A DNA stretch of 64,000 bases, taken from positions 1-64,000 of the forward strand of contig CAYWLS010000005.1 in NCBI GenBank assembly GCA_964458605.1, in the 5' to 3' direction. Positions 17,651 through 26,409 of this stretch are shown here, in pieces (the first letter of the stretch is position 1; the number at the start of each line of letters is the position of its first letter). A program made the translations under genes and the position numbers. This stretch comes from JBBSNV01 sp964458605 (GTDB lineage: Bacteria > Pseudomonadota > Alphaproteobacteria > Reyranellales > JAQSWP01). Below the pieces are notes generated by a model. That model was given only the letters and a program-made list of their open reading frames with translations. It was not told the DNA's origin and searched no databases.

Positions 17651-18931
17651 TCAAGCGGCGTGGCCCTGGCGCTGGACCTCCATCTCCGCCGGACGACGGC
17701 GCCAGCCCTGCACCGCCAGCGCGAAAATCGCCAGGCCGCACAGCATCACCGTCCAGTGCGGACCGATGGTGGCGAACAGCAGCAGGCCGACGGTGGCGCC
17801 GACCGCCATCGAGGCGGCCTGCAGCGCCACCCGCAGGCGCAGCAGCGCGGTCAGGTCGGTGCCGGTGATGCGCATCTGCATTTCCGTCAGCATCAGCAGG
17901 AAGAAGCGCGGGCCGCCCAGCCCGGTGGTGGCGCTGAACAGCATCATCGACGGCAGCTCGGCCGAGCCCAGTTCGAACAGCAGCGGCAGCGGCAGGGCGA
18001 CGATGCCCAGGCCCATCACCACGTAGCCGCTATACATGAAGCCCCAGCGATCGCGCGGCCGGGAGCGCGACACGATCAGATTGGAGACGATGTCGCCCAC
18101 GCCGTAGATGCCCAGCACCAGGCTGAGCGCCACCAGCGGCGTCGCCTCGAAGCCGTGCGGCGGCTGCTGCTCGATCATCATGGCAAGCCCGACCGTGATG
18201 GCGAGCGTCCACAGGCCGATCACCAGCACGTTGGTCATCAGCAGCCGGTTGACGACCTCGTCGCGGCGGACGATGACGAAGCCGCGGCCCAGGCGCTTCA
18301 GCAAGGTGTCAGCGTTCTCTCCCACCGGCCGCTCGAACGGCGTCGCCAGCAGCGGCCCGACGAAGGACAGCGACAGGCTGGCCAGCGCCATGCCGCCGGA
18401 CGACACCAGCAGGAACTGCTCGACCGGCATGATCCAGGCCAGCGCCCCGCCCAGGAACGGCCCGACCAGCCGGGCGATGCGGAAGGTGACGTCGAACATG
18501 GCATTGATGGCCTGCATCTCGCCCGGCGCGCGGGCCAGGCGCGGCACCGAGGCGTGCATGGCCGGATTGAAGAAGGCGCTCATGCCGGCCACGCCGATCG
18601 CGGCCATCACCAGCACCGAGAAGGATGGTCCCACCAGCCAGCCCACCGCCAGCGGCGCCAGCACGAACAGCGAGCGCAGCAGGGTCACGCTGACCATGGT
18701 GGTGCGCGGCGCGAAGCGGTCGGCCACGGCGCCCGCCGTCATGCCGATGAAGAAGGCGCACAGATACTGGATCGCCGGCAGGGCGCTGGCCGTTGTGCCG
18801 ACCAGGCCGATCGCCATCCACACCACGGCCAGCCGGAACACCTCGTCGCTGATCGATTGCAGGGCGATGCCGGTCCAGATGGCGCGCAGCGGGGTGATCA
18901 GGCGAGACGACGGACGATCGGGCGAGGTCAT
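17651..18931 (-). CDS. MFS transporter
   Basis: A 426-residue membrane protein with about twelve hydrophobic segments and the MFS loop after helix 2 (AGAVADRFAPRTTMVSV) matching GxxxDRxxxR. The start at 18931 (MTSPDRPSSRL) is preferred over an ATG at 19003, which would add a low-complexity arm of 24 residues. It shows some similarity in layout to enterobactin-exporter-like (EntS/MFS_3) proteins. It is divergent from the Sua5 gene, with 109 bp between, and convergent with the CDGSH gene's direction of transcription only at a distance. The substrate is unknown. Confidence 0.85.
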   Translation of the reverse strand: MTSPDRPSSRLITPLRAIWTGIALQSISDEVFRLAVVWMAIGLVGTTASALPAIQYLCAFFIGMTAGAVADRFAPRTTMVSVTLLRSLFVLAPLAVGWLVGPSFSVLVMAAIGVAGMSAFFNPAMHASVPRLARAPGEMQAINAMFDVTFRIARLVGPFLGGALAWIMPVEQFLLVSSGGMALASLSLSFVGPLLATPFERPVGENADTLLKRLGRGFVIVRRDEVVNRLLMTNVLVIGLWTLAITVGLAMMIEQQPPHGFEATPLVALSLVLGIYGVGDIVSNLIVSRSRPRDRWGFMYSGYVVMGLGIVALPLPLLFELGSAELPSMMLFSATTGLGGPRFFLLMLTEMQMRITGTDLTALLRLRVALQAASMAVGATVGLLLFATIGPHWTVMLCGLAIFALAVQGWRRRPAEMEVQRQGHAA

Positions 18932-19040
18932 TCTTCGGGACGATGGCGGGACGGCGGCGAGGGTAGCCGCTGTCGTGGCCAATGCCTCATGCGTTCTTGG
19001 CATGGCAGTCGTTCCCGACCGGTGCTATGGCTCTGCCGCC

Positions 19041-19985
19041 ATGAAGATCGCCGAACCCAGCCCGGAAACCATCCTGCAAGCCGCCGCCATCTGGCGGCGC
19101 GGCGGGCTGGTGGCGTTCCCCACCGAGACCGTCTACGGGCTGGGCGCCGACGCCACCTCCGACCAGGCGGTGGCCGGCATCTTCACCGCCAAGGCGCGGC
19201 CATCCTTCAATCCGCTGATCAGCCACGTGCTGGACGCGCGTGCGGCGCAGGCGCTGGTGCAGTGGAGCGACCGCGCCGAGGCGCTGGCGCGGGCGTTCTG
19301 GCCCGGCGCGCTGACCATGGTGCTGAAGCGCCGCGCCGATTGTCCGCTGTCGCTGCTGACCAGCGCCGGGCTGGACACGGCGGCGATCCGCGTGCCGGCC
19401 CATCCCATCGCCCAGGCGCTGCTGCGCGCGGTCGAACTGCCGATCGCCGCGCCCTCGGCCAACCGTTCCGGCAGCATCAGCCCGACCCAGGCGCAGCACG
19501 TGGCGCAATCGCTGGGAGACAAGGTCGAGTTGATCGTCGACGGCGGCCCCTGCCTGGTGGGGCTGGAATCGACGGTGGTCGATCTCAGCGGCGCGCAGGC
19601 CCGGCTGCTGCGGCCCGGCGGCATCGCGCGCGCGCGCCTCGAGGCGCTGATCGGCCCCCTCGCGGCCGCCACTGGCAAGGCGCTGCATTCGCCGGGCATG
19701 ATGGCAAGCCATTACGCGCCGTCGCTGCCGGTGCGGCTCGACGCGCGCGAGGTCGGCAAGCTCGAAGGCCTGCTGGCCTTCGGGCCGACGCCGCTGCCCG
19801 GCGCGGCGCTGACCTATAACCTCAGCCCCAGCGGCAACCCGACCGAAGCGGCGGCCAATCTGTTCGCCATGCTGCGCGCGCTGGACCGGCCCGGCATCGA
19901 GCGCATCGCGGTGATGCCGATCCCGATGGACGGGCTGGGCGAGGCGATCAACGACCGGCTGAAGCGGGCGGCGGCGCCGCGTTAG
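19041..19985 (+). CDS. L-threonylcarbamoyladenylate synthase (Sua5 type)
   Basis: A 314-residue enzyme making threonylcarbamoyl-AMP from threonine, bicarbonate and ATP, for the universal tRNA t6A37 modification. The YrdC core has PTETVYGLGADA, the K-x-R pair in TAKARPSFNPL and S-x-N in APSANRSGSISPT. The Sua5-specific C-terminal domain follows an HSPGMMASHYAP linker, so it is the long Sua5 form rather than TsaC. The stop abuts the stop of the convergent gene at 19986. Confidence 0.93.
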   Translation: MKIAEPSPETILQAAAIWRRGGLVAFPTETVYGLGADATSDQAVAGIFTAKARPSFNPLISHVLDARAAQALVQWSDRAEALARAFWPGALTMVLKRRADCPLSLLTSAGLDTAAIRVPAHPIAQALLRAVELPIAAPSANRSGSISPTQAQHVAQSLGDKVELIVDGGPCLVGLESTVVDLSGAQARLLRPGGIARARLEALIGPLAAATGKALHSPGMMASHYAPSLPVRLDAREVGKLEGLLAFGPTPLPGAALTYNLSPSGNPTEAAANLFAMLRALDRPGIERIAVMPIPMDGLGEAINDRLKRAAAPR

Positions 19986-20444
19986 CTATCCGGCTTTGTT
20001 ATCGGCCATACGCTCGATATACGACTTACCAAGCCCCTGTTGGATCGGCCTGCCGGCTGCCTTGTCGGCTTCGCTGCCGACCAGGTGAACGACACAGGGC
20101 GTCGATCCGTATTTTGCAATTACAGGTTGGATATCGAAGCCAGGATTTTTGGTTACGGCAACGTATTGCCCGTCACGCGCGCCACCTTCGATCCGCAGCA
20201 ATATTGCCGCGCCCCATTGGCTGATCGCGTCGCACTGCCAGTTGACTTCGACCAACCTTAGCCGATGCGGCGTACCGAGGAAGGATTGGTCGCCATCGCC
20301 GCCATCGATCAGGAACTCCTGCCCGATGCTCAATGGCCCGCCATGTTCCGCCGCGCGCTTCCTATCGGCATGGGCCATCGCCTTACCAATGAGCTTTTTT
20401 GTCAGCCATTGAGGAATCTTGCGTCCTCGGTGGTATGAGTCCAT
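19986..20444 (-). CDS. hypothetical protein, lower-GC orphan
   Basis: A 152-residue protein not recognised. No signal peptide or membrane helix is visible. The N-terminus is basic (HRGRKIPQWLTKKLIGKAMAHADRKR), followed by a mixed alpha/beta stretch ending GLGKSYIERMADNKAG. The start at 20444 is chosen over 20543 because an AAGGACG site lies just upstream. Base composition is visibly lower in GC and codon choice more relaxed than either neighbour. That suggests recent acquisition, or a short tail or cargo gene of a mobile element now lost. It could be a small DNA-associated or phage-derived protein; no function is claimed. Confidence 0.65.
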   Translation of the reverse strand: MDSYHRGRKIPQWLTKKLIGKAMAHADRKRAAEHGGPLSIGQEFLIDGGDGDQSFLGTPHRLRLVEVNWQCDAISQWGAAILLRIEGGARDGQYVAVTKNPGFDIQPVIAKYGSTPCVVHLVGSEADKAAGRPIQQGLGKSYIERMADNKAG

Positions 20445-20566
20445 GACGAGTTCGTCCTTGGAGTGTGCAGTCGATGATAGCGGGAGAAATCTTATCAATC
20501 GACCTGATCCCGTCGGCGCATGCTGATCTACCCATGTAAGCACGGCTGCAAACCCACCCGTCGCGT

Positions 20567-20595
20567 TTGGTCGGCCCGCGCCGATCGACTATGCT
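20567..20595 (+). promoter_or_regulatory. promoter giving a leaderless mRNA for the His-tailed DMT gene
   Basis: TTGGTC (20567-20572), a 17-bp spacer and TATGCT (20590-20595) fit a housekeeping-type -35/-10 pair. The predicted start site falls on the A of the ATG at 20602, and no ribosome-binding site is present. Position-based inference only. Confidence 0.5.
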
Positions 20596-20601
20596 CCCCT
20601 C

Positions 20602-21648
20602 ATGTCGCGCAAAGCCGTCGCCCTGGCGCTGCTTGCCGCCGCGCTGTTCGGCCTGTCGACCCCGGCGGCCAAGCTGCTGCTGGCCGGGGCCGGTCCCTGG
20701 ACCCTGGCCGGCATCCTCTATATCGGCGCCGGCCTGGGACTGGGGCTGCTGCGCCTGGCGCTGCCATCGCGGCAGGCGCGCGAGGCAGGGCTGACATGGC
20801 ACGAGCTGCCGTGGCTGGCCGCCGCCATCGCCGCCGGCGGCGTGATCGGCCCGGTGCTGCTGATGGTCGGGCTGCAGCACATGGCGGCGTCGTCCGCCTC
20901 GCTGCTGCTGACCCTGGAGGGCGTGTTCACCGCCCTGCTGGCGTGGTTCGCCTTCGGCGAGAATTTCGACCGCCGCATCGCCTTGGGCATGGCGCTGATC
21001 GTGCTGGGCGCGCTGGTGCTGAATTGGCATGGCGAGGTGCAGCTCGCCGGGCTGATCGGCCCGCTGGCGATCGCCGGCGCCTGCCTGGCCTGGGCGCTGG
21101 ACAACAACCTGACCCGCGCCGTGTCGCTGTCCGACCCGCTGCAGATCGCCATGCTGAAGGGCGCGATCGCCGGACCGATCAGCCTGGCGATCGGCCTGCT
21201 GTCGGGCGAGACCCTGCCGCCGCCCTGGCAGATGGCGGCGGGCGCGGTGGTTGGCTGGTTCGGCTACGGCATCAGCCTGACGGCCTTCGTCATGGCGCTG
21301 CGCGATCTGGGCACCGCGCGCACCGGCGCCTATTTCGCCACCGCCCCGTTCCTGGGGGCGATCGTCGCCGTGCCGCTGCTTGGAGAGGCGGCGAGCTGGC
21401 AGCTTGTCGTGGCGGGCGCGACCATGGCGGCCGGCGTGTGGCTGCATCTGACCGAGCGGCACGAACACGAGCATCAGCACGAGCGGCTGGAGCACGAGCA
21501 TCGCCATCGTCACGACGATCTGCATCACGCCCATGGCCACGATGGCCCGCTGGCGCCGGACACCGAACACAGCCACCGCCACGTCCACACCCGGCTGCGC
21601 CACAGGCATCGGCACGTACCCGACGCCCATCACCGCCATTCGCACTGA
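20602..21648 (+). CDS. DMT/EamA transporter with histidine-rich C-terminal tail
   Basis: A 348-residue protein with ten predicted membrane helices in two EamA repeats (for example LFGLSTPAAKLLLAG and GLIGPLAIAGACLAW). The last 60 residues are a soluble tail extremely rich in His, with Glu and Arg (HEHEHQHERLEHEHRHRH, then HHRHSH at the end). Such tails typically bind divalent metals, so it may be a metal or metal-complex exporter or be metal-regulated. It is divergent from the orphan gene at 19986, with 157 bp between. Confidence 0.9.
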   Translation: MSRKAVALALLAAALFGLSTPAAKLLLAGAGPWTLAGILYIGAGLGLGLLRLALPSRQAREAGLTWHELPWLAAAIAAGGVIGPVLLMVGLQHMAASSASLLLTLEGVFTALLAWFAFGENFDRRIALGMALIVLGALVLNWHGEVQLAGLIGPLAIAGACLAWALDNNLTRAVSLSDPLQIAMLKGAIAGPISLAIGLLSGETLPPPWQMAAGAVVGWFGYGISLTAFVMALRDLGTARTGAYFATAPFLGAIVAVPLLGEAASWQLVVAGATMAAGVWLHLTERHEHEHQHERLEHEHRHRHDDLHHAHGHDGPLAPDTEHSHRHVHTRLRHRHRHVPDAHHRHSH

Positions 21649-21718
21649 CGGCTGCTGACGAGCGGCCGGCCAAGCCGCCCCCCGCGACGCGGGAGAGGGC
21701 AATTAACAGATTGCCAAT

Positions 21719-22276
21719 TTACTTCGATGTATGCCGCTCGACCCAGATGGCGAAGGCGGCCATGAACTTGGTCAGGAACTCGCGGGTGGAATCGACCGTG
21801 ATCTTGCCCTGCTCGTCGACCAGCTTGGCGGCGTTGCCGACATAGGCTTCCGGCTGCGGCATGGTCGGCATGTTGAGGAACACCAGCGACTGGCGCAGAT
21901 GATGGTTGGCGCCGAACGCGCCCATCGCGCCGGGCGAGACGGAGACGATGGCGCTGGGTTTCCTGTCCCAGGCGCTGTTACCGTAGGGCCGCGAGGCGAC
22001 GTCGATGGCGTTCTTCAGCACGCCCGGCACCGAGCGGTTGTATTCCGGCGTGACGAACAGGATGGCGTCGCAGCCGCGCACCGCGCCGCGCAGCTTCTGC
22101 CACGAGGCGGGCGGATTGTCGGTATCGAGGTCCTGGTTGTAGTGCGACACCTCGCCGATATCGATGAACTCGAAACTCAACGAGTCCGGCGCCAGCAAGG
22201 CGAGCGCTTTGGCCACCTGACGGCTGAACGAGCCCTTGCGCAAACTGCCCACCACGATGCCGACTTTCTTGGCCAC
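21719..22276 (-). CDS. NADPH-dependent FMN reductase
   Basis: A 185-residue flavodoxin-fold reductase. The FMN-phosphate loop is at residues 10-19 (GSLRKGSFSR). PEYNRSVPGVLKNAID is the family flavin/dimer motif, and SVSPGAMGAFGANHHLRQ is typical of the chromate/quinone reductase (YieF/ChrR-like) branch. It uses NAD(P)H to reduce quinones, azo dyes or chromate. It is on the minus strand ahead of the isomerase at 22328-22939, with a 51-bp gap, so co-transcription is likely. Confidence 0.9.
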   Translation of the reverse strand: MAKKVGIVVGSLRKGSFSRQVAKALALLAPDSLSFEFIDIGEVSHYNQDLDTDNPPASWQKLRGAVRGCDAILFVTPEYNRSVPGVLKNAIDVASRPYGNSAWDRKPSAIVSVSPGAMGAFGANHHLRQSLVFLNMPTMPQPEAYVGNAAKLVDEQGKITVDSTREFLTKFMAAFAIWVERHTSK

Positions 22277-22327
22277 GATGCCCTCCTCCAGATGTCTGAC
22301 CTCGGCGATGCTACCGGGCCGCCTCGC

Positions 22328-22939
22328 CTAAAGCCACGGCTGCCTTGCCCAGGCCAACGCCTGTTCCAGCCGGTCGTTGCCCCAGAACAACTCGGCGGAG
22401 GGCCCCCCGCCCACCACGAAGCTGGGCGCGCCGAAAATCCCCTTTTCCATGGCCTGCTCGACCCGCTTCGCCAGCGCCGACTTGTTGGCCGGGGCCAGCG
22501 CCGCTTGCAGCGCCGTTTCTGCGTCCTGGCCGATCTCCTCCAGGATGGCAGCGATCACCGCCGGATCGGCGATGTCGCGATTCTGCACGAAATTGGCGCG
22601 GTAGACCGCCCGGCTGAACGGGATGCGCCAGTCCTCCGCCGCGGCCAGCGCCACCCGCGCCGCCAGCAATCCGCTGCGCGGATAGGTGCTGGGCCAGTCG
22701 AGCGCGATGCCGTAGTGGCCGCACAGCCGCTCGACATCGCGCCGGCGATATCTCTGCTGTGCCGGCGGCGCCTGCTGGAACGGCGAGGCATGGCCGGGCC
22801 GGCGCAGCAGGATCGGGCCGATCACGAACGGACGCCATCGCACCGCAACACCGGCGGCTTGCGCCATCGGCCCGATACGCTCGGCTGCCATGTACGAGTA
22901 TGGGCTGGCGAATTCGTACCAGAATTCAATAGACTCCAT
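22328..22939 (-). CDS. 2-hydroxychromene-2-carboxylate isomerase-like (DsbA-fold) protein
   Basis: A 203-residue protein of the kappa-class GST/HCCA isomerase family, glutathione-dependent in known members of aromatic (naphthalene) catabolism. The N-terminal EFWYEFASPYSYMAA carries the active-site serine. The C-terminal IFGAPSFVVGG motif is the cis-proline region of the thioredoxin fold. It is upstream of and co-oriented with the FMN reductase, and divergent from the FAD oxidase at 22993 (53 bp between). A short inverted repeat (CTCCATG/CATGGAG, 22934-22953) overlaps its start codon. Confidence 0.88.
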   Translation of the reverse strand: MESIEFWYEFASPYSYMAAERIGPMAQAAGVAVRWRPFVIGPILLRRPGHASPFQQAPPAQQRYRRRDVERLCGHYGIALDWPSTYPRSGLLAARVALAAAEDWRIPFSRAVYRANFVQNRDIADPAVIAAILEEIGQDAETALQAALAPANKSALAKRVEQAMEKGIFGAPSFVVGGGPSAELFWGNDRLEQALAWARQPWL

Positions 22940-22992
22940 GGCTCAGCATGGAGCGCCGCCGATAGGGCGTCCACATCGTTCGAGGAGCGCCG

Positions 22993-24447
22993 ATGTCGCT
23001 TGCCCCCCGCCTGGTGTCCGATCGCCCCGCCATCCCGCAAAGCGTGCTGGACGGCATCCGCGCCATCGTCGGCGACAAGGGCGCGATCACCGACGCCGAG
23101 GCGATGCGGCCGCATCTGGTCGAATGGCGCGACGTGTTCACCGGCAAGACACCGATGGTGGTCAAGCCGGCCACGGTGGAGGAAGTGTCCAAGGTGGTGG
23201 CGCTGTGCAACCAGGCGCGCGTGCCGCTGGTGCCGCAGGGCGGCAACACCTCGCTGGTCGGCGCCTCGCTGCCGTTCGAGCATGGCGGCGAGCTGGTGCT
23301 GTCGCTCAGCCGCATGAACCGGATCATCGACATCGACAGACTGAACTACACCATGACGGTCGAAGCCGGCGTCATCCTGCAGACCATCCAGCAGGCCGCT
23401 TCAGAGCACGACCGGCTGTTCCCGCTCAGCCTGGGCGCGGAAGGCTCGTGCATGATCGGCGGCAACCTGTCGACCAATGCCGGCGGCATCCAGGTGCTGC
23501 ATTACGGCAACGCCCGCAACCTGGTGCTGGGGCTGGAAGTGGTGCTGCCCGACGGCCAGGTCTGGGACGGCCTGCGCTCCTTGAAGAAAGACAACACCGG
23601 CTACGACCTCAAGCAGCTCTTCATGGGCGCCGAGGGCACCTTGGGCATCATCACCAAGGCGGTGCTGAAGCTGTTCCCCAAGCCCAAGGAGATCGCCACC
23701 GCCTTCCTGGCGGTGCCCGATCCCAACACCGCGGTCGAGCTGCTGGCCGGCGCGCGCGAGGCCGGCGAGGACAACGTCACCTCCTTCGAGCTGCTGGGCC
23801 GCATGGGCTTCGACTTCGTGCTGCGCCACACGCCGGGCACCGGCGATCCGCTGGCCGATGTCCACCAATGGTACGTGCTGATGGAATGGAGTTCGCCGCG
23901 CGCCGATAGCGGCCTGACGCGCAAGATGGAGGCGTTCCTCGAACAGTCGATCGAGGCAGGCCGGGTGCTGGACGGCGTCATGGCGCAGAGCGAAGCCCAG
24001 CGCGCCACTTTCTGGAAGATGCGCGAGGCTTACTCGGGCGCGCAGAAATACGAAGGCGGCTCGATCAAGCACGACATCTCGGTCGCCGTCGCCAAGGTGC
24101 CGCAATTCCTCGAGCGCGCCACGGCGGCGGTCGAGCGCGCCATTCCCGGCAGCCGGGTGGTGCCGTTCGGCCATCTGGGCGACGGCAACATCCACTTCAA
24201 CGTCAGCCAGCCGGCCGGCGCCGACATGCAGGCCTTCATCGGCCGCTGGGACGAGATCAACCGCATCGTGCACGACATCGTGGTGGCGATGAACGGCTCG
24301 ATCTCCGCCGAGCACGGCATCGGCCGCATGAAGCTGGAGGAACTCGAGCATTATCGTTCCAAGACCGAGCTCGATATCATGCGCAAGATCAAGCGCGCGC
24401 TCGATCCCCACAACATCATGAACCCGCACAAGGTGATCGAGCCCTGA
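22993..24447 (+). CDS. FAD-linked oxidase, D-2-hydroxyglutarate dehydrogenase-like
   Basis: A 484-residue flavoprotein of the GlcD/D2HGDH group that oxidises D-2-hydroxyacids. The N-terminal FAD-binding PCMH domain shows PQGGNTSLVGAS, GAEGSCMIGGNLSTNAGG and GAEGTLGIITKA. The C-terminal FAD-oxidase domain has the metal motif FGHLGDGNIHFNV and EHGIGRMK. The ATG has a GAGGAGCG site 8 bases upstream. It is followed after 10 bp by a RidA gene in the same direction. Substrate is D-2-hydroxyglutarate or a related acid; no closer call is justified. Confidence 0.92.
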   Translation: MSLAPRLVSDRPAIPQSVLDGIRAIVGDKGAITDAEAMRPHLVEWRDVFTGKTPMVVKPATVEEVSKVVALCNQARVPLVPQGGNTSLVGASLPFEHGGELVLSLSRMNRIIDIDRLNYTMTVEAGVILQTIQQAASEHDRLFPLSLGAEGSCMIGGNLSTNAGGIQVLHYGNARNLVLGLEVVLPDGQVWDGLRSLKKDNTGYDLKQLFMGAEGTLGIITKAVLKLFPKPKEIATAFLAVPDPNTAVELLAGAREAGEDNVTSFELLGRMGFDFVLRHTPGTGDPLADVHQWYVLMEWSSPRADSGLTRKMEAFLEQSIEAGRVLDGVMAQSEAQRATFWKMREAYSGAQKYEGGSIKHDISVAVAKVPQFLERATAAVERAIPGSRVVPFGHLGDGNIHFNVSQPAGADMQAFIGRWDEINRIVHDIVVAMNGSISAEHGIGRMKLEELEHYRSKTELDIMRKIKRALDPHNIMNPHKVIEP

Positions 24448-24457
24448 GGGGAGCGCC

Positions 24458-24850
24458 ATGAACAAGATCGTCGATATCGGCGTCGCCAGCCAGATCGGCA
24501 CCTATTCCGACGCGGTCGAAGCGGCACCCAACCAGCGCTGGCTGTTCACCGCCGGCACGCCGGGCCTGGGGCTGGACGGCAGGCTGCCCGAGGATTTCGC
24601 CGGCCAGGCCGAGCAGGCCTGGCAGCACATCCTGGCCATGCTGCACAAGGCCGATATGGGCGTGCAGGATCTGGTCAAGGTCACGCACTACCTGCTGCGC
24701 GCCCAGGACATCCCGGCCTATGCCAAGATCCGCGCCCGCTATCTGGGCGCGGCGCGGCCCGCCTCGATGCTGCTGATCGTGCCCGAACTGGTGCGGCCCA
24801 ATTTCCTGCTCGAGATCGAAGCGATCGCCGCCAAAGCCGCCGCCGCGTAA
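24458..24850 (+). CDS. RidA-family enamine/imine deaminase
   Basis: A 130-residue single-domain protein of the YjgF/YER057c/UK114 family, which hydrolyses reactive enamine/imine intermediates. The chorismate-mutase-like fold is suggested by IGTYSDAVEA, LFTAGTPGLGLDG and the tail RPNFLLEIEAIAAK. The GGAGCGCC stretch provides the ribosome site. The conserved Arg is in YAKIRARYLG and there is an RPASMLLIVPELVRP block. It forms a two-gene unit with the FAD oxidase. Confidence 0.9.
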   Translation: MNKIVDIGVASQIGTYSDAVEAAPNQRWLFTAGTPGLGLDGRLPEDFAGQAEQAWQHILAMLHKADMGVQDLVKVTHYLLRAQDIPAYAKIRARYLGAARPASMLLIVPELVRPNFLLEIEAIAAKAAAA

Positions 24851-24938
24851 GCCAGCCATGTGAGCCAGCCACGTTACCGAGCTACCTGACCCCAGCCGAC
24901 GCCCTGCCGAAACCTCGCCGCGCTATGCCGGCTGGCGC

Positions 24939-26090
24939 GTGGTGTTCGCCTGCTTCGTGGCGGCGATCTTCGCCTGGGGCTTCGGCTTCTACGGCCACTC
25001 GGTCTATATCGCCGAGCTGCACCGGCTGCACGGCTGGCCGACTTCGCTGATCTCCGGCGCCACCACGGTCTATTACCTGCTGGGCGGCTTGCTGATCACC
25101 TTCGTCAGCGATCTTGTCGTGCGGCTGGGCCCGCGCTGGCTGCTGCTGGGCGGCATGATCGGCTACGCCCTCTCGCTATGGCTGCTGTCGATCGCCGCGC
25201 AGCCCTGGCAGCTCTATGGCGCACTGCTGGTGATGTCGTTCGGCTGGGTCGGCATGAGCCTGGGCGCCATCACCAACATCCTGGGCCTGTGGTTCGACCG
25301 CAAGCGCGGCCTGGCCATCAGCCTGGCGCTGAACGGCGCCTCCTTCAGTGGCATCCTGGTGGCGCCGGCGCTGGTGTTCCTGATCGAAGCCACCGACTTC
25401 CGCAGCGGCCTGCTGGTCGCCGATGCCGCGATGCTGGCGATCATGACGCCGGTGGTGCTGTTCTGCGTGCGCAAGCCGCCGCATCGTGCGGCGCCGCCGG
25501 CCACGCACCGCGCGGCCACCGATTGGCGCCGGTCGCAGGCGCTGCGCAGCTGGGCGTTTTGGAGCGTGTGCCTGCCTTTCTCCCTGGCCCTGCTGGCCCA
25601 GGTCGGCTTCCTGGTGCATCTGATCTCGATCCTGGAGCCCAGCCTGGGCCGCGAGCAGGCCGGCGTGGCGCTGGCCGTCATGTCGGCGATGGCGGCGATC
25701 GGCCGGGTCGGCCTGGGCACGATCATCGACCGGCTGAACCAGCGCCTGGTGACGGCGATCTCGCTGGCCAGCCAGGCAGCCGCGCTGCTGGTGGTGATGA
25801 ACGCCAGCGCCCCGGCGGCGCTCTATATCGCGATGGCGGTGTTCGGCCTGTCGGTCGGCAACCTGATCACCTTCCCCGCGCTGATCGTGCAGCGCGAATT
25901 CCCCGGCGCCGCGTTCGGCCGCATCATCGCCCTGTCGACCGCCATCAACCAGTTCGCCTATGCGCTGGGGCCGGCGCTGATGGGCGCGGTGCGCGACCTG
26001 ACCGGCAGCTACGCCGCGGTGCTGGGCATCTGCATGGGTCTGGAGGTCCTGGCCGGCATCGTCATCCTGATGCGGCCACGGCGCGTCTAG
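24939..26090 (+). CDS. MFS transporter with problematic N-terminus
   Basis: A 383-residue twelve-helix transporter resembling oxalate/formate-antiporter-type MFS proteins. Visible blocks are FGFYGHSVYIAELHRLHGWP, GLWFDRKRGLAISLALNG and DRLNQRLVTAISLASQAA. The start is uncertain. The conserved RYAGW just before residue 1 is in frame, but no ATG/GTG/TTG is available between it and a TGA at 24861-24863. The only ATG in frame (24858) is immediately followed by that TGA. GTG at 24939 is therefore the default start and would trim helix 1. A short deletion or sequence error near 24860 is possible. Confidence 0.78.
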   Translation: MVFACFVAAIFAWGFGFYGHSVYIAELHRLHGWPTSLISGATTVYYLLGGLLITFVSDLVVRLGPRWLLLGGMIGYALSLWLLSIAAQPWQLYGALLVMSFGWVGMSLGAITNILGLWFDRKRGLAISLALNGASFSGILVAPALVFLIEATDFRSGLLVADAAMLAIMTPVVLFCVRKPPHRAAPPATHRAATDWRRSQALRSWAFWSVCLPFSLALLAQVGFLVHLISILEPSLGREQAGVALAVMSAMAAIGRVGLGTIIDRLNQRLVTAISLASQAAALLVVMNASAPAALYIAMAVFGLSVGNLITFPALIVQREFPGAAFGRIIALSTAINQFAYALGPALMGAVRDLTGSYAAVLGICMGLEVLAGIVILMRPRRV

Positions 26091-26341
26091 CGCGACCGAT
26101 CGTCGGAGCGATCGATCACGCGATATTCGCCGTCGATGGTGCTCTGCATGTCGCGCTGCGGCGCGCGCGGGCGGAACCAGGCCATGAGCTGGAAGGCCAG
26201 CCCCAGCCCCAGCACGATGAACGCGCCGGCCACCAAAATGGCGAAACCCAGCACGGCCAATACGCACAGCGCGGCCAGTCCCACTGCCAGTTGCAGCCAG
26301 AAGCGCATCGGCAGGCGGGCAAGTGTCTGTCTATCGATCAT
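26087..26341 (-). CDS. small two-helix membrane protein
   Basis: An 84-residue protein of unknown family. Two hydrophobic segments (about residues 17-35 and 36-54, FWLQLAVGLAALCVLAVLG and FAILVAGAFIVLGLGLAFQL) are followed by a hydrophilic C-terminus rich in D and R (DGEYRVIDRSDDRSR). The stop codon overlaps the stop of the convergent MFS gene in a CTAG. No clear ribosome site was seen, so the exact start is tentative. Coding status rests on composition and length only. Confidence 0.6.
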   Translation of the reverse strand: MIDRQTLARLPMRFWLQLAVGLAALCVLAVLGFAILVAGAFIVLGLGLAFQLMAWFRPRAPQRDMQSTIDGEYRVIDRSDDRSR

Positions 26342-26409
26342 CGGTGAAGCGTGGTCCGTCCGCTAAGTGCTTGCAGTATCGGGGCGCCCACCGCCATAGT
26401 CGGCGCCGC

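Noticed and set aside
24858..24863. ATG at 24858 as the MFS start
   Set aside because: It is followed immediately by an in-frame TGA, so it cannot initiate the transporter unless the sequence is wrong.
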